From positions 372,001 to 436,000 of the forward strand of contig VZSF01007301.1 in NCBI GenBank assembly GCA_013398295.1: a stretch of 64,000 bases of DNA. The letters run 5' to 3'. Shown one piece after another: positions 36,587 through 48,400 of the stretch. Within the stretch, counting starts at the first letter, position 1. Each line of letters starts with the position of its first letter. The translations under genes were made by a program, and so were the position numbers. The notes under the pieces are model-generated. The model ran no database searches. It was not told the origin of the DNA and saw nothing but the letters and a program-made list of their open reading frames with translations. The DNA comes from Chionis minor (lineage: Eukaryota > Chordata > Aves > Charadriiformes > Chionididae).

Positions 36587-39067
36587 TGACTTTGTTCAGG
36601 AGATCCCTGAGCAATCTGAATCTGGCCCTGAGCAGAAACAAAGTCCTGAAGCAACACACACAAAAAACAGGTAAGGAGCACAGTTAATGAGAACTCTCTA
36701 AACTGCAACGAAATTACTTAGTGGTTATCATGTAGATTTCAAGAGGAAAAAGATGCTATGTTTCTCCAAAAATGAGATGGATTTCTGAAGCTGAAGCCAA
36801 GAACTCATTGAAATCTCACCTGAGTCAGGACAAGAGACTGAGGACTCTGTCTGGGTCATCTTTAATTTGTTCCCTATTTAGTCCTAAAATCCACTTAGAA
36901 AACCCAGACTCAAAGCTATTCCCTGCAGCAGCAGCAATCTCAAGGAAGAAGCGAGGCTGGTAGATGACCTGCTAACTCTTTTTGTTACCTGTGGAAGTAA
37001 GACACAAGTCTTCCTGCAGGTAAGGACTACTGCAAGTCCAAGGGATGGAACTGCTTTCTAGCAAACTACTTCTAGCACAGCTTAATACCCTGTGGCTGAA
37101 AATTGCTTTCCATAAACTTCCTCAATGCTTGTAGGCTGCAATTTGATTACTCCAGGTGGTCAGGAGAAGATTTTGTCTAAGTGTATTCCCAACACAGTAG
37201 TGAAAACATGTCAGACACTATTAATAATGCAGAGGAGTAACCAGGTTCCCAGATAGGTATTTTATAATTACATAAGTAGCAGCATTGTAACAGTCACAGT
37301 GATCTAAGACTGTAACAGAAGCTGAGTTTGCGAGGAGAAATAACATCTTTTATGAAGCCAGCTTGAGTACCTAGGGAAAAAAAACAGACCACTTTTTGCT
37401 CTGGGAAAAAGGGCTTCTGTGCCTGATCCATCTTTCCATTCTAATCAGTTGGTCTAATAAAAAATATTACCTGTGTCTACAAACCTTGCCTTGCAAATAT
37501 ATGTGACTTGAATCAATAAATAGATCTTCTTTGCACAATAGATAATCATATGATAATTCGCTGCCAGAGAGTTTATGTCATTAGTGACACGTAGGCTGCA
37601 CACAAGATCTTTTTAAATATAACCATATTACATGTATTTTGAAAAATACTTAGTGTTTGAAAAAGAAGTAATTTTATTCCTATGAATGGAACCTGTAATG
37701 TGCTGGTGCAATGGAATTCATCTTTCTCTGTCACTGTAGTATCTTTCTCTCTTTGTCCATAATGCCCTTCATTGTTTGCTTTGTGCTAAGGATATGTATT
37801 GACTTTGCAGAATCACTGTAGCAAGCTGTAAATGATGTATTCAAAGAAAAATCACTGCCCAGTTCCCATAGAGAGAACACGAACAGTGCTGGGCAATCAG
37901 AGTTATGCTGCATTTTGTATTGTGACATTTCAGTGCAATCAGGAAAAGCAGCCCAAGCACAGACGTCACTGATTTAAGTTCTGACAATAGAAGCCTGTTC
38001 CTTTTAATATTCATATAGAGAGATCCGAGGTGTTTTTCCTTCTTCACCTTATTCATTTCCCATTAGCCCCTGTCATCATGCATGGGGAGAAGACAATCCT
38101 TCATTACCTACAGTTCTCTCGCTGCAATGAAGGATGTAGTTAGCAATTTCCCAATTTCTTGTATACCAGCCAGCTTACTACCTGTGGTTTGTCCATAGTA
38201 CACACATCATATCCTGTGGTAGAGATACCACAGCAAACAATTCACTCCTTTTGCCTAACCGGTGCAGCCAGAGATATTCAGAAGTCCTTTACTAAACAGC
38301 TGGAAGAGCTGAAAAGCTGCTCATCAGCATTCCACAAGAAACATAGTTGGAGAAAAATTTTTAAAAGTAAATAGAAGTGTAATAAGTGTGCATTTTGCAT
38401 TCAAAAATTCCACATGCCCTATGATAAAAGCCAGCAAACTGCAATGGTGAAGTCAGGGAGAGGCCAGGACAAGGCCTAGGTGCCATGGCAATTCCTTGGC
38501 AGCTCCCTCTGAGACTCAGCCACGCGAGCCTCATGGTGCCCTCTGTCTGGGGGTGAAATTTTCAGATGTGGGCAAGACACTGTGAACTTCTTTGCTGCTG
38601 TCTTGAAAGCAAATCAGGTTTCAAACTAAACTAATAAGGTCCAGAGCTGCAAAGCGGCCTCCTACTCTTGGGATTCCCTGGCACTGCTGTGGAGTTTTAA
38701 GTCTCAGCGTGAAGGAAAAGCTAATGCATCTGTCAGCAGGAGAAAAGGCAGTGTTTTCCTCAGTGGCTCCAGACCACAAATTATTCTCCTGAAGATACTG
38801 ATGGAGTAGACCACAGTGATGGGGTTTTTGGCAGAAATAGAAGTCCATGTATTCAGTTCAGCATCTTCCCTAAGGACAGCCATTGAGGAAGAAGATGCAG
38901 AATCCTATATCCCTTCAAAGAAGCAATAGACTAAAACTAGACTAAGACGATAAACTGAGCATTAGGTTTAAGAAGAGGTGGAAGAAACAAACAAAGGCTT
39001 TATTTTGAAGAGCAGGAGATAGTCCTCCTCTTTGGCAGCACAAGGCTGTGCTGCCAAAAGTAGGCTT
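36587..39067. other. Non-coding stretch, nothing recognised
   Basis: Two good donor-like CAG|GTAAGG sites (near 36668 and 37020) were seen without credible exons. A 63-codon frame at 36772-36963 is unsupported. The remainder is AT-rich with no clear repeats. Confidence 0.45.
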
Positions 39068-39158
39068 GAATATATGTTTTAATATATTTATATATGTTTA
39101 ATATATGTATATAAGGCTTTCCTAAACTAAGAAGAAAATGTGACTAAGAAGAAAGCCT
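39068..39158. repeat. AT-rich tandem block followed by inverted repeat
   Basis: TATATGTTTTAATA and TATATGTTTAATA units alternate at 39070-39112. Next come AAGGCTTTC (39113-39121) and its exact complement GAAAGCCTT (39150-39158). Between these lie two direct copies of CTAAGAAGAAA. The structure could extrude as a hairpin, but no function is evident. Confidence 0.5.
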
Positions 39159-42100
39159 TGTCGGATTGGCCTTCCCCTACCCTACATAAGCAACATAGAA
39201 GATAAGTCACTGTATTAAGTGACTAAGGCAAAGCAAGGAAAGAAGCAGAGCAAAGACACGCAGTTCTGAGGGAGAAGAAAGATCTTTACAAAGTTTGCCT
39301 GACATTGGCAAGCTCAGGGGGACTCATCACCGGTTACTTGGAAGAAAGGGAGAGTGGAGACAAACAGAAAGGCATGTGGCTGACAAAGGCGGTGGCTTCG
39401 AGGCTGTTGAATGACGGGTTCCAAGGTACATCAGTGTACATGTGACACAACAGGTACATCCATATACATGTGTCTTTGCTGCTGCTGGGCTGTCGTCATT
39501 GTCAGTTCTCTGCTGGTTTTCATGTGCAGGCACGTTTTTCAAACAGACTGAGTAGCGTTCAGGAGTTTCACCATTGCGGCATGTGACATTTTGGGCTTTC
39601 TTGGTTACAAGTAGAGCTGGTATTCTCGCCTGTGGATGTGACAGCTTGAAGACTATTCCTATTGCTGGTTTATTAACATTTTACAAACATGGATGTGATT
39701 TTATGACTGTATATATTCCTTTCACCAGTCATTATATATAACGAGTCACTTCAGCAATGTGCAGTTTATTGCTTTGGAAACTTCTGGCTTTTGAGTGACA
39801 GCCTAATTTTACTGTTTGGGATACATAATTGTTTTTAGTTACTATTCACCTTTTTCCTTTCTCAAATAGACCCTGTAGTGCCCTTAAAAATAGTTGCGTT
39901 TTGAAAAGCCATGACCCGGTATACGAAAAAGCCATGAAGGTGCTACAAAATCTACACTGTGTCAATTCCTCCAGCACTTCCTAATGCAAATATCCAGTTT
40001 TAGTATTTGTAAAGAATGAGTGTTTTGTGTTAGCCACCTGTAAAGTGATATCACAACACAGCCCTCATCTGCAGAACCCAAAAACTCTTTTTTGTCGGAA
40101 GAATCATAAACAGCGCTGGATAAAGTGAGGCAGGGGTATAAAACAGAAACATAAAAGCTGGTGTATGACATGAAATGACAACACTAAAGTGGAAAATAGT
40201 TGTTTTTCAGTTTTCACCTCTCTTGTTCCTTCACCTCTGTCATTTAAGTAACTTGTAACTCATTCCTTATTTCAGTCCGGCAAGACAGAGAAGTGTACGA
40301 ACACATAAGCAATATCCATATACAATGCTGCTTCTTCCAGGTTTTCCATGTAGGAGAACAGTGTAAATAGCTTGCAGCATACAAAATTCTCTTGTTCAAA
40401 CAGTGATAGCAAAATGTTTCTTTCATCTCTTGGAAAGCCTCTAAATTTTAAAACTACTCAGCATGATGCATTCTTTAGTATTTTTTACTCTGTTTTGCAT
40501 GGTTTTAGCATTATGTATAGTATGGTGGCAGGGAGAACATCAAGTATTGGAGAGAAAAGATTCAGTCCTTTCATGTAAGGACGTTTAATCACAACTGTGC
40601 TTAATAAAATGCTCTATATTCAATAATTGATTTTTGTAGTTCATGTAAGGCTTGAGGGTTAGGGTCAGCTTATTTAAATTAAAATTGTAATTTTAGTTTT
40701 TGTTTTTGAGGAAGGAGGTGAGATACATCTTTACCCACCTGTTCTGTACATGCCTTCTGCATGTGGATATTTGAAGTCGTCTCTCATTTTTCCTGAAACA
40801 GCCTGGTGGTTGAAACCATGTAACGTTGAAACAGGTGAGTTGATGGACACATTCTTCGCAATGTGCTCTCAACTCTGATTTCAGAGGCACGGGAGAGCAC
40901 TCTTCAGATTGCATAATTCAGTCCTGTACTAGGGGGAGAGCATGAGACAGTGAAGATGGAAGTTCCTCCTATTTTACCGTATATCACACGACAGCTCGTA
41001 GAAAAGGTCAGTTACAGGCACATTACTGAAACGTGTCCCTGTGAAGGAAGACAACGCGTGAGGCAGAAATTGGAGCATGCAGCCACATCTGCTTTAGTAA
41101 ACGCAATGTTTGGATAACCCATTCTGCTCTGTATGTGAAACTGAAGAGCTCATATGTTAAATGTGTGGATTTTTTACAGTGCTCACTGGGTATGTCGTAG
41201 AATTCTCTTGGGTTTTCTGTGTCACATATGAGTGCTGTGTTATGTAATATATATTAATCCTAAATTATAACCTATAACAATAGACCATATCTCCATTTTA
41301 TTCTCAATGTGCTGTAGTATATACATTAATCAAAGAGCACCCACTGTAGTCACCATTCCACTAAAGGTCATATGCATTTGATTCTAATTTTTTTTCCCCT
41401 TACTGCAGTCCAACGTGGGAAAAAAAACTAATCGACAGACTAAACTCAAACTAAGATGCAAACTTTTCAAGCGGCATCTGTTTAGCCTTTTAAATTATAA
41501 TCAGACATATCCTGAGTACACTATAGTGAAGCAGAGAAACACAGATGTGTGCGGACATGGCAAGAAGCAAGTATTGTGACTAAAACCCTAGTCTAGAAAA
41601 AATTACAGGTTGATTCAGTAACCAGCTCAATTCTAGCAAGAGGTCGTTGCTCTTGTAATCAGACTCCCAGCAGTAATGGTGCAGCGCTAACTTTCCAGGG
41701 TGTTATTACAAGCGTTCTCTCCTCATATTGGGGAAACGTGGCCCTGAGGGGCATGTTTAGCCTTAGCTTTATCAGAAGGGCACCCAGTCTTTGACACTGA
41801 CCAGTGGTGCTGACGAGAACCATTTCCGCTTCCTTGGACTGTTACGCTAAGAACTTTCAATCAGCCTAAGGAGCCCAAAGATGAACAGGCAATAGAGGAA
41901 ACTAAGAGAACATCATATTGCTTCCCAACACATCAAAGTATTCATTTATCATAGCTGTAATTCATCATTTGTTTGGGGCACTTTGCCAGCATACAAACTT
42001 CCAACAACTTCTCTCCAGAGATTTGACTGCCCTTTTTCTTTTGTAACGCTGAAATGACTATGTTATGATCAATATGAAAAATGTGGGGCCAGAAAAGTAG

Positions 42101-42289
42101 CCAGTGTGACCTTAGTACTGCAAATAATCATTAGTGCAAATCTGGAGAGGAAAAAAAAAAAAACCCAACCCCAAATCTTGACTGTATAATCTGAATCTTC
42201 ATCTCAAGATCTAATTGTTGAGGGACTGGCAGCGTCCCAAGAAATTGATAATGAGATTTAGAGTCTCCTACTGCCAGTCACTGGCTTGG
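39159..42289. other. Non-coding stretch with one microexon-like site
   Basis: No supported gene. CTCATTTTTCCTGAAACAG ends at 40801 and is followed 33 bases later by ACAG|GTGAGT (40834/40835), the arrangement of a 33-base microexon. Only one of its three frames is open, and nothing else supports it. A short A run lies at about 42151-42164. Confidence 0.4.
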
Positions 42290-42705
42290 CCGCAGACTGT
42301 TGGGGCACAGCTCCGCTCCGAGCTTAGCGGAGTTCCTTGAGATTTACGCATTTAACTGAGATGGGGAATGGGCTCAGCACTGGCAGCGAAAAGAAGTTAT
42401 TACTAGAGGGAGCTATTACAGAGGTAATAACCTTCTCGCACCCAAGTGGACACGCTTCTCTCTGTCTTGCACGTGTACCTGTCACCGAAGCCAGTACAAG
42501 TTTGCTGCCTTCCCACAGCGTGCAGAAAGCCGAAGGCTCGCCCAGGGACGGCGTTAAGGAGTATCTGCCCCCCCAGTTACTTCGGGTCAAGATTGAGGCT
42601 AATCAGTTGGCAGAGAGGATGCCGTGTCCTGCCGCTGCCTTTGCTGCTGTCAGTCTGTGGGTAGGGAGCGTTCCCGCAAGCCCGGCAGCTTTTTATGAAC
42701 GCTAA
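42290..42705 (+). other. CpG-rich block with 115-codon ATG frame
   Basis: Roughly two dozen CpGs can be counted by eye in about 400 bases, so this looks like the left part of the CpG island that peaks after 42950. A perfect 7-base stem, CTCCGCT (42311-42317) and AGCGGAG (42326-42332), lies at its start. An ATG at 42360 (purine at -3, G at +4) opens 115 codons ending TAA at 42703-42705. It begins MGNGLSTGSEKK, which fits the MGxxxS N-myristoylation pattern. The rest (SHSVQKAEGSPRDGVKEYL, then an Ala/Pro-rich end) matches no family I know. It may be a first exon, a 5' leader or a chance frame. Confidence 0.2.
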
Positions 42706-42949
42706 AATCATCTTTAAAAGTGGATGTAAAACCCCTTTATTATTTGGTTGTTTTTTTCCAAAGTCTAACGCAAACCCTCAGGAAACTGTCGTGTTTACCC
42801 TCATAAAAGTAGCTCTGACACTAGTCTCAGGATATTTATTAACTAAAATTGAGCCTTCTAAAGACATTCAGCTTCCGTCTCCGTACCTTTTTTGTTGTTA
42901 AATAAAGCAACGCTTCCCCTCTCCAGTACTACTTTTGGTCTACCCCAGC

Positions 42950-43254
42950 CGCCCGTTCCCTCCCGCCGTGTGAAAATCCCCGCGGAGGGGAGACGCGGGG
43001 CCGCTTTTCCCGCAGCCGGGGGCGTGCGGCGCGGGGCCGGGGGGCAGCAGCCGGGGGGTGGGAGCGGGGGTGTCCCCGGCAAAAGGGGAGGGGGGGGACG
43101 GGGGACGGAGGAGGGCGCAGCTCCCCGCCACCAATCGCCTCCCGCAGGTCCCCGCGGTGGCGTTAGACCCGCCGCGACACGGACGGGCAGCGGAGCCGGG
43201 GGCAGCGGCGGCCACTTCCAGCGGGGGCAGCTCCGGCCGCGGGGCTCCCTCCTC
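42950..43254. promoter_or_regulatory. CpG island, probable promoter
   Basis: Very high GC with dense CpGs (CCCGCCGTG, CCCGCGG, GACGCGGGGCCGC, GTGCGGCGCGGGG, CCCGCCGCGACACGGACGGGC) starts within about 100 bases of AT-rich DNA. A CCAAT box, the NF-Y-type site CCACCAATCG, lies at 43131-43135. G-tracts at 43033-43070 and 43085-43104 can form quadruplexes. CCCGCAG|GTCCCC near 43147 is a weak donor-like sequence. The island runs into the assembly gap, so its full extent, orientation and transcription start cannot be read. Confidence 0.7.
43033..43104 (+). promoter_or_regulatory. G-quadruplex-forming tracts in CpG island
   Basis: Runs of four to eight G occur at 43033-43036, 43039-43044, 43053-43058, 43066-43070, 43085-43088, 43090-43097 and 43100-43104, with short loops. 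Such tracts are common near avian CpG-island promoters and also make the region hard to sequence, which fits the gap that begins 150 bases later. Confidence 0.6.
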
Positions 43255-44191
43255 NNNNNNNNNNNNNNNNNNNNNNNNNNNNNNNNNNNNNNNNNNNNNN
43301 NNNNNNNNNNNNNNNNNNNNNNNNNNNNNNNNNNNNNNNNNNNNNNNNNNNNNNNNNNNNNNNNNNNNNNNNNNNNNNNNNNNNNNNNNNNNNNNNNNNN
43401 NNNNNNNNNNNNNNNNNNNNNNNNNNNNNNNNNNNNNNNNNNNNNNNNNNNNNNNNNNNNNNNNNNNNNNNNNNNNNNNNNNNNNNNNNNNNNNNNNNNN
43501 NNNNNNNNNNNNNNNNNNNNNNNNNNNNNNNNNNNNNNNNNNNNNNNNNNNNNNNNNNNNNNNNNNNNNNNNNNNNNNNNNNNNNNNNNNNNNNNNNNNN
43601 NNNNNNNNNNNNNNNNNNNNNNNNNNNNNNNNNNNNNNNNNNNNNNNNNNNNNNNNNNNNNNNNNNNNNNNNNNNNNNNNNNNNNNNNNNNNNNNNNNNN
43701 NNNNNNNNNNNNNNNNNNNNNNNNNNNNNNNNNNNNNNNNNNNNNNNNNNNNNNNNNNNNNNNNNNNNNNNNNNNNNNNNNNNNNNNNNNNNNNNNNNNN
43801 NNNNNNNNNNNNNNNNNNNNNNNNNNNNNNNNNNNNNNNNNNNNNNNNNNNNNNNNNNNNNNNNNNNNNNNNNNNNNNNNNNNNNNNNNNNNNNNNNNNN
43901 NNNNNNNNNNNNNNNNNNNNNNNNNNNNNNNNNNNNNNNNNNNNNNNNNNNNNNNNNNNNNNNNNNNNNNNNNNNNNNNNNNNNNNNNNNNNNNNNNNNN
44001 NNNNNNNNNNNNNNNNNNNNNNNNNNNNNNNNNNNNNNNNNNNNNNNNNNNNNNNNNNNNNNNNNNNNNNNNNNNNNNNNNNNNNNNNNNNNNNNNNNNN
44101 NNNNNNNNNNNNNNNNNNNNNNNNNNNNNNNNNNNNNNNNNNNNNNNNNNNNNNNNNNNNNNNNNNNNNNNNNNNNNNNNNNNNNNNNNNN
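43255..44191. other. Assembly gap (937 N)
   Basis: A continuous run of N. The non-round length suggests a size estimated from read pairs rather than a fixed placeholder. The left flank is extremely GC-rich and the right flank is not, so the right edge of the CpG island lies inside the gap. The apparent open frames that span it are artefacts of N and carry no meaning. Confidence 0.99.
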
Positions 44192-45220
44192 TAGCCACTT
44201 TGGAAGAGAGAAAGGAGGCTGATTATTGGCATCCAGCTCTGAAACCCAGGCAGCTGATGCTGAGGGGAGCCAAAGGGAGCAGTTCTTCTTGGTTTAAAAA
44301 CAGCAAGACAGTCTCTGCCAAAGATTGCTGTAAACACTGAATAAAGATTTCATTGTGGCTTGGTGTGACTGGAATAATTAGGCAGTTAATTGTTCATTCT
44401 GATCTTAAAGTGCAGTAATCAGCGCGCAGTAGGAAAAATACGGGGGAAAGGCAGCAAAAACAGCGATAGGAAAATGATGGGAAAATGTATGACTTTCTGC
44501 TCTTCCGCAGGTTTTTCTTATGTACGTGTGTGAGACTGGGAGCCACGTGGGTCCCGGTGTATTTAGATAGAGAACACCTTTGTAAAGCTGGGATGTAATT
44601 GTGCTTTTGCTGCCACTGTGTCAACATAATTTCGGGCTGGACAAAATCAAATTATGAGACTTTAAGAAATCCTATTTTATGGAAATGAAATCTGAAGATG
44701 CCTGGAGAATGAACATCTTAACTAGATTGACTAATACCAATTAATGCATTTTACTTATGTGCGCACTTTATTGCCTACTCAGCAGGGATGAAAGCTAATG
44801 GTGCCAGCTTTTGTGCTGCTCTAAGACATTTTTCAAGCAGGCACACAAGGTTTTAATGGTAAACTGTTTTGAGTTTTTAACGCTGCGATTGTGTCCCTGT
44901 TCAACTCGAGTTCCTTGCAGCGGTGACTCTTTCATGGTAATCTGATGAAATGATCTCTTGTTACACTGTGTTAGCTGTTCCCTGTGACACAGCAGGAAAA
45001 TACAACCTGTGCGTATTTGTACTGGGGATGGTTATAGCTGTCAAGCAAGATGCGCTTACAAGCAATACAATACGACTTACTGATATTAACTGGAAGATGG
45101 CACCATAGGCAAAAAGTGGTTTTCTTTCCCATACAGCACGTTTTTCCATACATTCATATTTGTGATAAAGAAGTATAATAGTGGATTCATTATCAGAAAG
45201 GATGGAAGAACATTGTGTCT
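44192..45220. other. Post-gap non-coding stretch, possibly conserved
   Basis: Base composition is normal, with no CpG enrichment. TAAT-rich, low-repeat sequence at about 44640-44960 (GACTAATACCAATTAATGC, GGTTTTAATGG) looks like a developmental conserved element. TTCCGCAG at 44505-44512 is acceptor-like, but the following frame has no support. Confidence 0.35.
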
Positions 45221-45256
45221 AAAACAAAACAAAACAAAACAAAATGAAACAAAACC
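45221..45256. repeat. (AAAAC)n microsatellite
   Basis: About five perfect AAAAC units followed by two imperfect ones (AAAATGAAACAAAAC). Confidence 0.9.
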
Positions 45257-45318
45257 TTACAAGGAAGTCATTTGAGCAAAGTAAATTAATTACTCAAAGT
45301 CTAATTGTAAAGGAAACA

Positions 45319-45374
45319 GACTCATCCTTCATATAACTTCCTTGACTTTAGAGGAGTTATATGAAAGATTCATC
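45319..45374. repeat. Inverted repeat / hairpin
   Basis: The left arm at 45319-45337 and the right arm at 45356-45374 pair at 15 of 19 positions, including TTCATATAAC with GTTATATGAA. An extra TCC/GGA pairing near the loop leaves about eleven unpaired bases. The size is compatible with a microRNA-like precursor or the ends of a very small palindromic element. No known microRNA seed was recognised. Confidence 0.5.
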
Positions 45375-45394
45375 TGGCTTGGAGACATCCATCA

Positions 45395-45411
45395 TAAATA
45401 AATAAATAAAT
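45395..45411. repeat. (TAAA)n microsatellite
   Basis: Four TAAA units in a row, close after the (AAAAC)n tract and the hairpin. Confidence 0.8.
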
Positions 45412-48400
45412 GTGCTGGAATTGGGCAAGGTTTAAAAAGAAATTCCGTTAAGTATAATTTTCTGTCACTGCACATGCAGACAGCCAGGAGCTACCCATTA
45501 CAGAAAGAAAGAGGGGGAAAAAAAAAAAAAAGGTTTCATTCAAAGCTGAAAAGTAAAGCAATTTGTTATATTTTGTTCAAGTTGAGTGTGCTGAAGGTTT
45601 TGACCTGCACTTTGTGAGATTTTTGTGGAAAGACAAGTGGAGAAAACACAAGGCATGTTGTCTAGCAGTATAAAACTAATATAAACCACTGCAGTCTTTT
45701 CTCAGGTCGCAGAGTTTAGGAGAGCAAGAACAGAATGGTGACTCCAGAGTTTTGTCCAAAGTGATGGTGAAAAAAACCTTGTAACAACTGACTATATAAG
45801 GGCCAACATTAAGATCTACTTTACAAGCATTTTTATTAAGCTGTTGAATATGCCTTGTCGTACCAGCGATACTCAGTATTCAGTCTATGAAGAGTATTCT
45901 TGATTTAATGGCAAGCTGTATTGCAAGGATGTCTTCAAGGCATTTTACTCGCTAGTACAGTCTAGAGGGGGATGTTGCTAACTTTAATTGCACCTATCCA
46001 GTTTGAGAAACCTAAGGATGTTCTACTCTGCTTACAGTAATCCAAAAAGTGTAGTGATCAAGTGATCACATAGGAGACACTGCTTAAGTTTCTGCTTGTG
46101 ATGTTCTGAGAGAGAATATTTTGAAAAATCTGTATAGTGTACCCCTTACACAAATACCACATTAAACTCTAGTATAATTTGAAGACCAGTAACAAAAGTT
46201 TGAGAGAAGTCTGAAGTGTTTTTTTCCTCCATTTTCAAATACAAAATTTAGCAAGTGGCTCCTCATTTCTATAATACAATGGATCAAAACCATGTTTTGG
46301 CCATCACAGTAAGTGTGGGAAGAGGTCTTTCTTGCATTGTTATAACAGGTTTAGCAAAATATGCAGAGGATTATACAATTCTATTCAAGGAAAATATTTG
46401 CCGTCAAATTGTAGTTAAATCCTGAATACGGTCTTATACCTAAAAGTTGTTTGGAATGCACAGTACATCTTCATAATAAAATTGCATTGTCACAGACATA
46501 ATTGTTATTCATAACAAGTAGTCTCACAAACAGATTCCATCCCTGTAAGTACTGAGCCTCAGTCAGGCCAATTATGACTAAATTACTCCATGTTCTCTGC
46601 TGTATCAACTAATTAAAGGGTAATTAATAAAATGATAATTTCATTCCATGGCAATGTCTACATCTGGTTGTCATAGCAGAGATTATTTGACATATGGTTA
46701 AATGGTCAGATACTACATTGTATGAATGCAACATTTGCAAAGAACACCTGGCAAGCCAGAGGAATTTTAACCCTTAAGACATGAATTTCAAGAGTCTGTG
46801 TCTACGTGCTATTAGACTGGTTTGCTCATTCTCTCCACCTAGTCTTCTTATGCGTTTAAGGAAATTTAGTTCTTCAAGGTAATTTAAGTAACTCTCATGG
46901 GATGGGGAAAGAGTGGGAAGATGACTTGAGATATTAGATTGGAAATGAAAGATAAAATAGTACTGACTTGTCATTGTGGGAAATAAAATAGGTGGGTCTA
47001 AATGAGTTTCTGAGACGAGACTCTCCACTGGTTCTCATATTACCGGGAGCTTCCCCTTTAAGGAAAATCAGGCTAGAATTAGCGTGGAGATGAAATTATC
47101 TTTTTTTCCTGGATACAGTTGTATGCCAGGATTAAGACTGAGGTTGTGGTCACAACAGCATGGAAAAATCTGCATTGCAGCCTTCCCACACTGTACCTGT
47201 CGTATGTAGACAAAATAAAACTTAGCTCCTCAGGGACAGTAACCATAAAATTCATACATGCTAAAAGAAATGAAACAGTCTTCTGTTAAGTCAACAGATG
47301 ATACGAATAAACAATTCTACAGTATAGATACCTAATGTACAGGATAACGTATGCACATACGCTGAAATATCAGTGGCTGAAATTTTCAGGGCAGCCCATA
47401 CATATTATTTTATACATAGCTTAAGGGAATATACCTTAAGCCCCAATATTGCCTTGAAAAATTTCAACCACTGCTGTTTCAAAGTATGTGAGAGAGTGTA
47501 TTTCTGTCCTTTAAAAGCGTAAACCGTAAGTAGTGGTACTTTAACATGGGTTAAATGACAGTTTCTTATCTGTACTGGGTTAAGCTGAACCCCTCATAAA
47601 ACTAAGAACAAGAAATGAAGTAACAGGGGTGATGTTTTCCTTCTCTTCGGGAAAGAAAAAAAAAAAGGCATAAAAAGGGGAAAATAGCTAGTGCTTTTTC
47701 ACAAATAGAGCGAAGTAAAAAGGATGCAGTAAACTGCAGGAAGACATGAAAGTCTGTCTTTTCCCATGCAAACGATCCTCAATGAACAGTTCCCCCAGTG
47801 AATAGTCAGGGTGGCTCATCACCTAGCGCAGTCAGGTGCAGAACGTGGCCAGTGATGCTTATAAAGCGCTGTTTGTCTGTCTCTCTGAGAGCCTGAGTCC
47901 TGCTTCTTGAGAATTTCCAAGCGGACGGATCCGTCTCATTTTCATTCTACTCATGTAACTCATTAACACCTGGAAAATCTTTTATAGCATTTAACTGCAT
48001 CAGATGCACTGTCCGGCACATGTTTTCTTAATAGGGCTTTCACTGTGGTATTGTCAAAGAGCCCTTATGTCACAGCTGGGAACATGAATCTGTCATGTCA
48101 GTACTGTACCTTGTTTTAGACAGTAATAGTGTACGAGTGTGTTTTATGGAGGAGCCGAACATGCCCATATACTGCATTAGCAGGGAAGAATGTGAAGCTT
48201 GTTCTCCTAAATAAAGATTCAGGCTGGTGGTAGTAGAGTACTTTGTACCATTTAAACACTGCTGCCTCTAAGGCATTGCACTTAAGGAAAGGGAAGTTTG
48301 AGGCAAGCAAGACGCGTCTTAGTGTTTTAGTGGTGTAATGCTGCTAGTTAACGATATGTCATTATTTACATTTCATTGGGAAAAAAAATTGCCAGAGGTT

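Noticed and set aside
42858..44340. Open frames of 378-482 codons on both strands around 43-44 kb
   Set aside because: They are open only because N bases yield no stop codons across the gap; the real flanks contribute short GC-rich frames.
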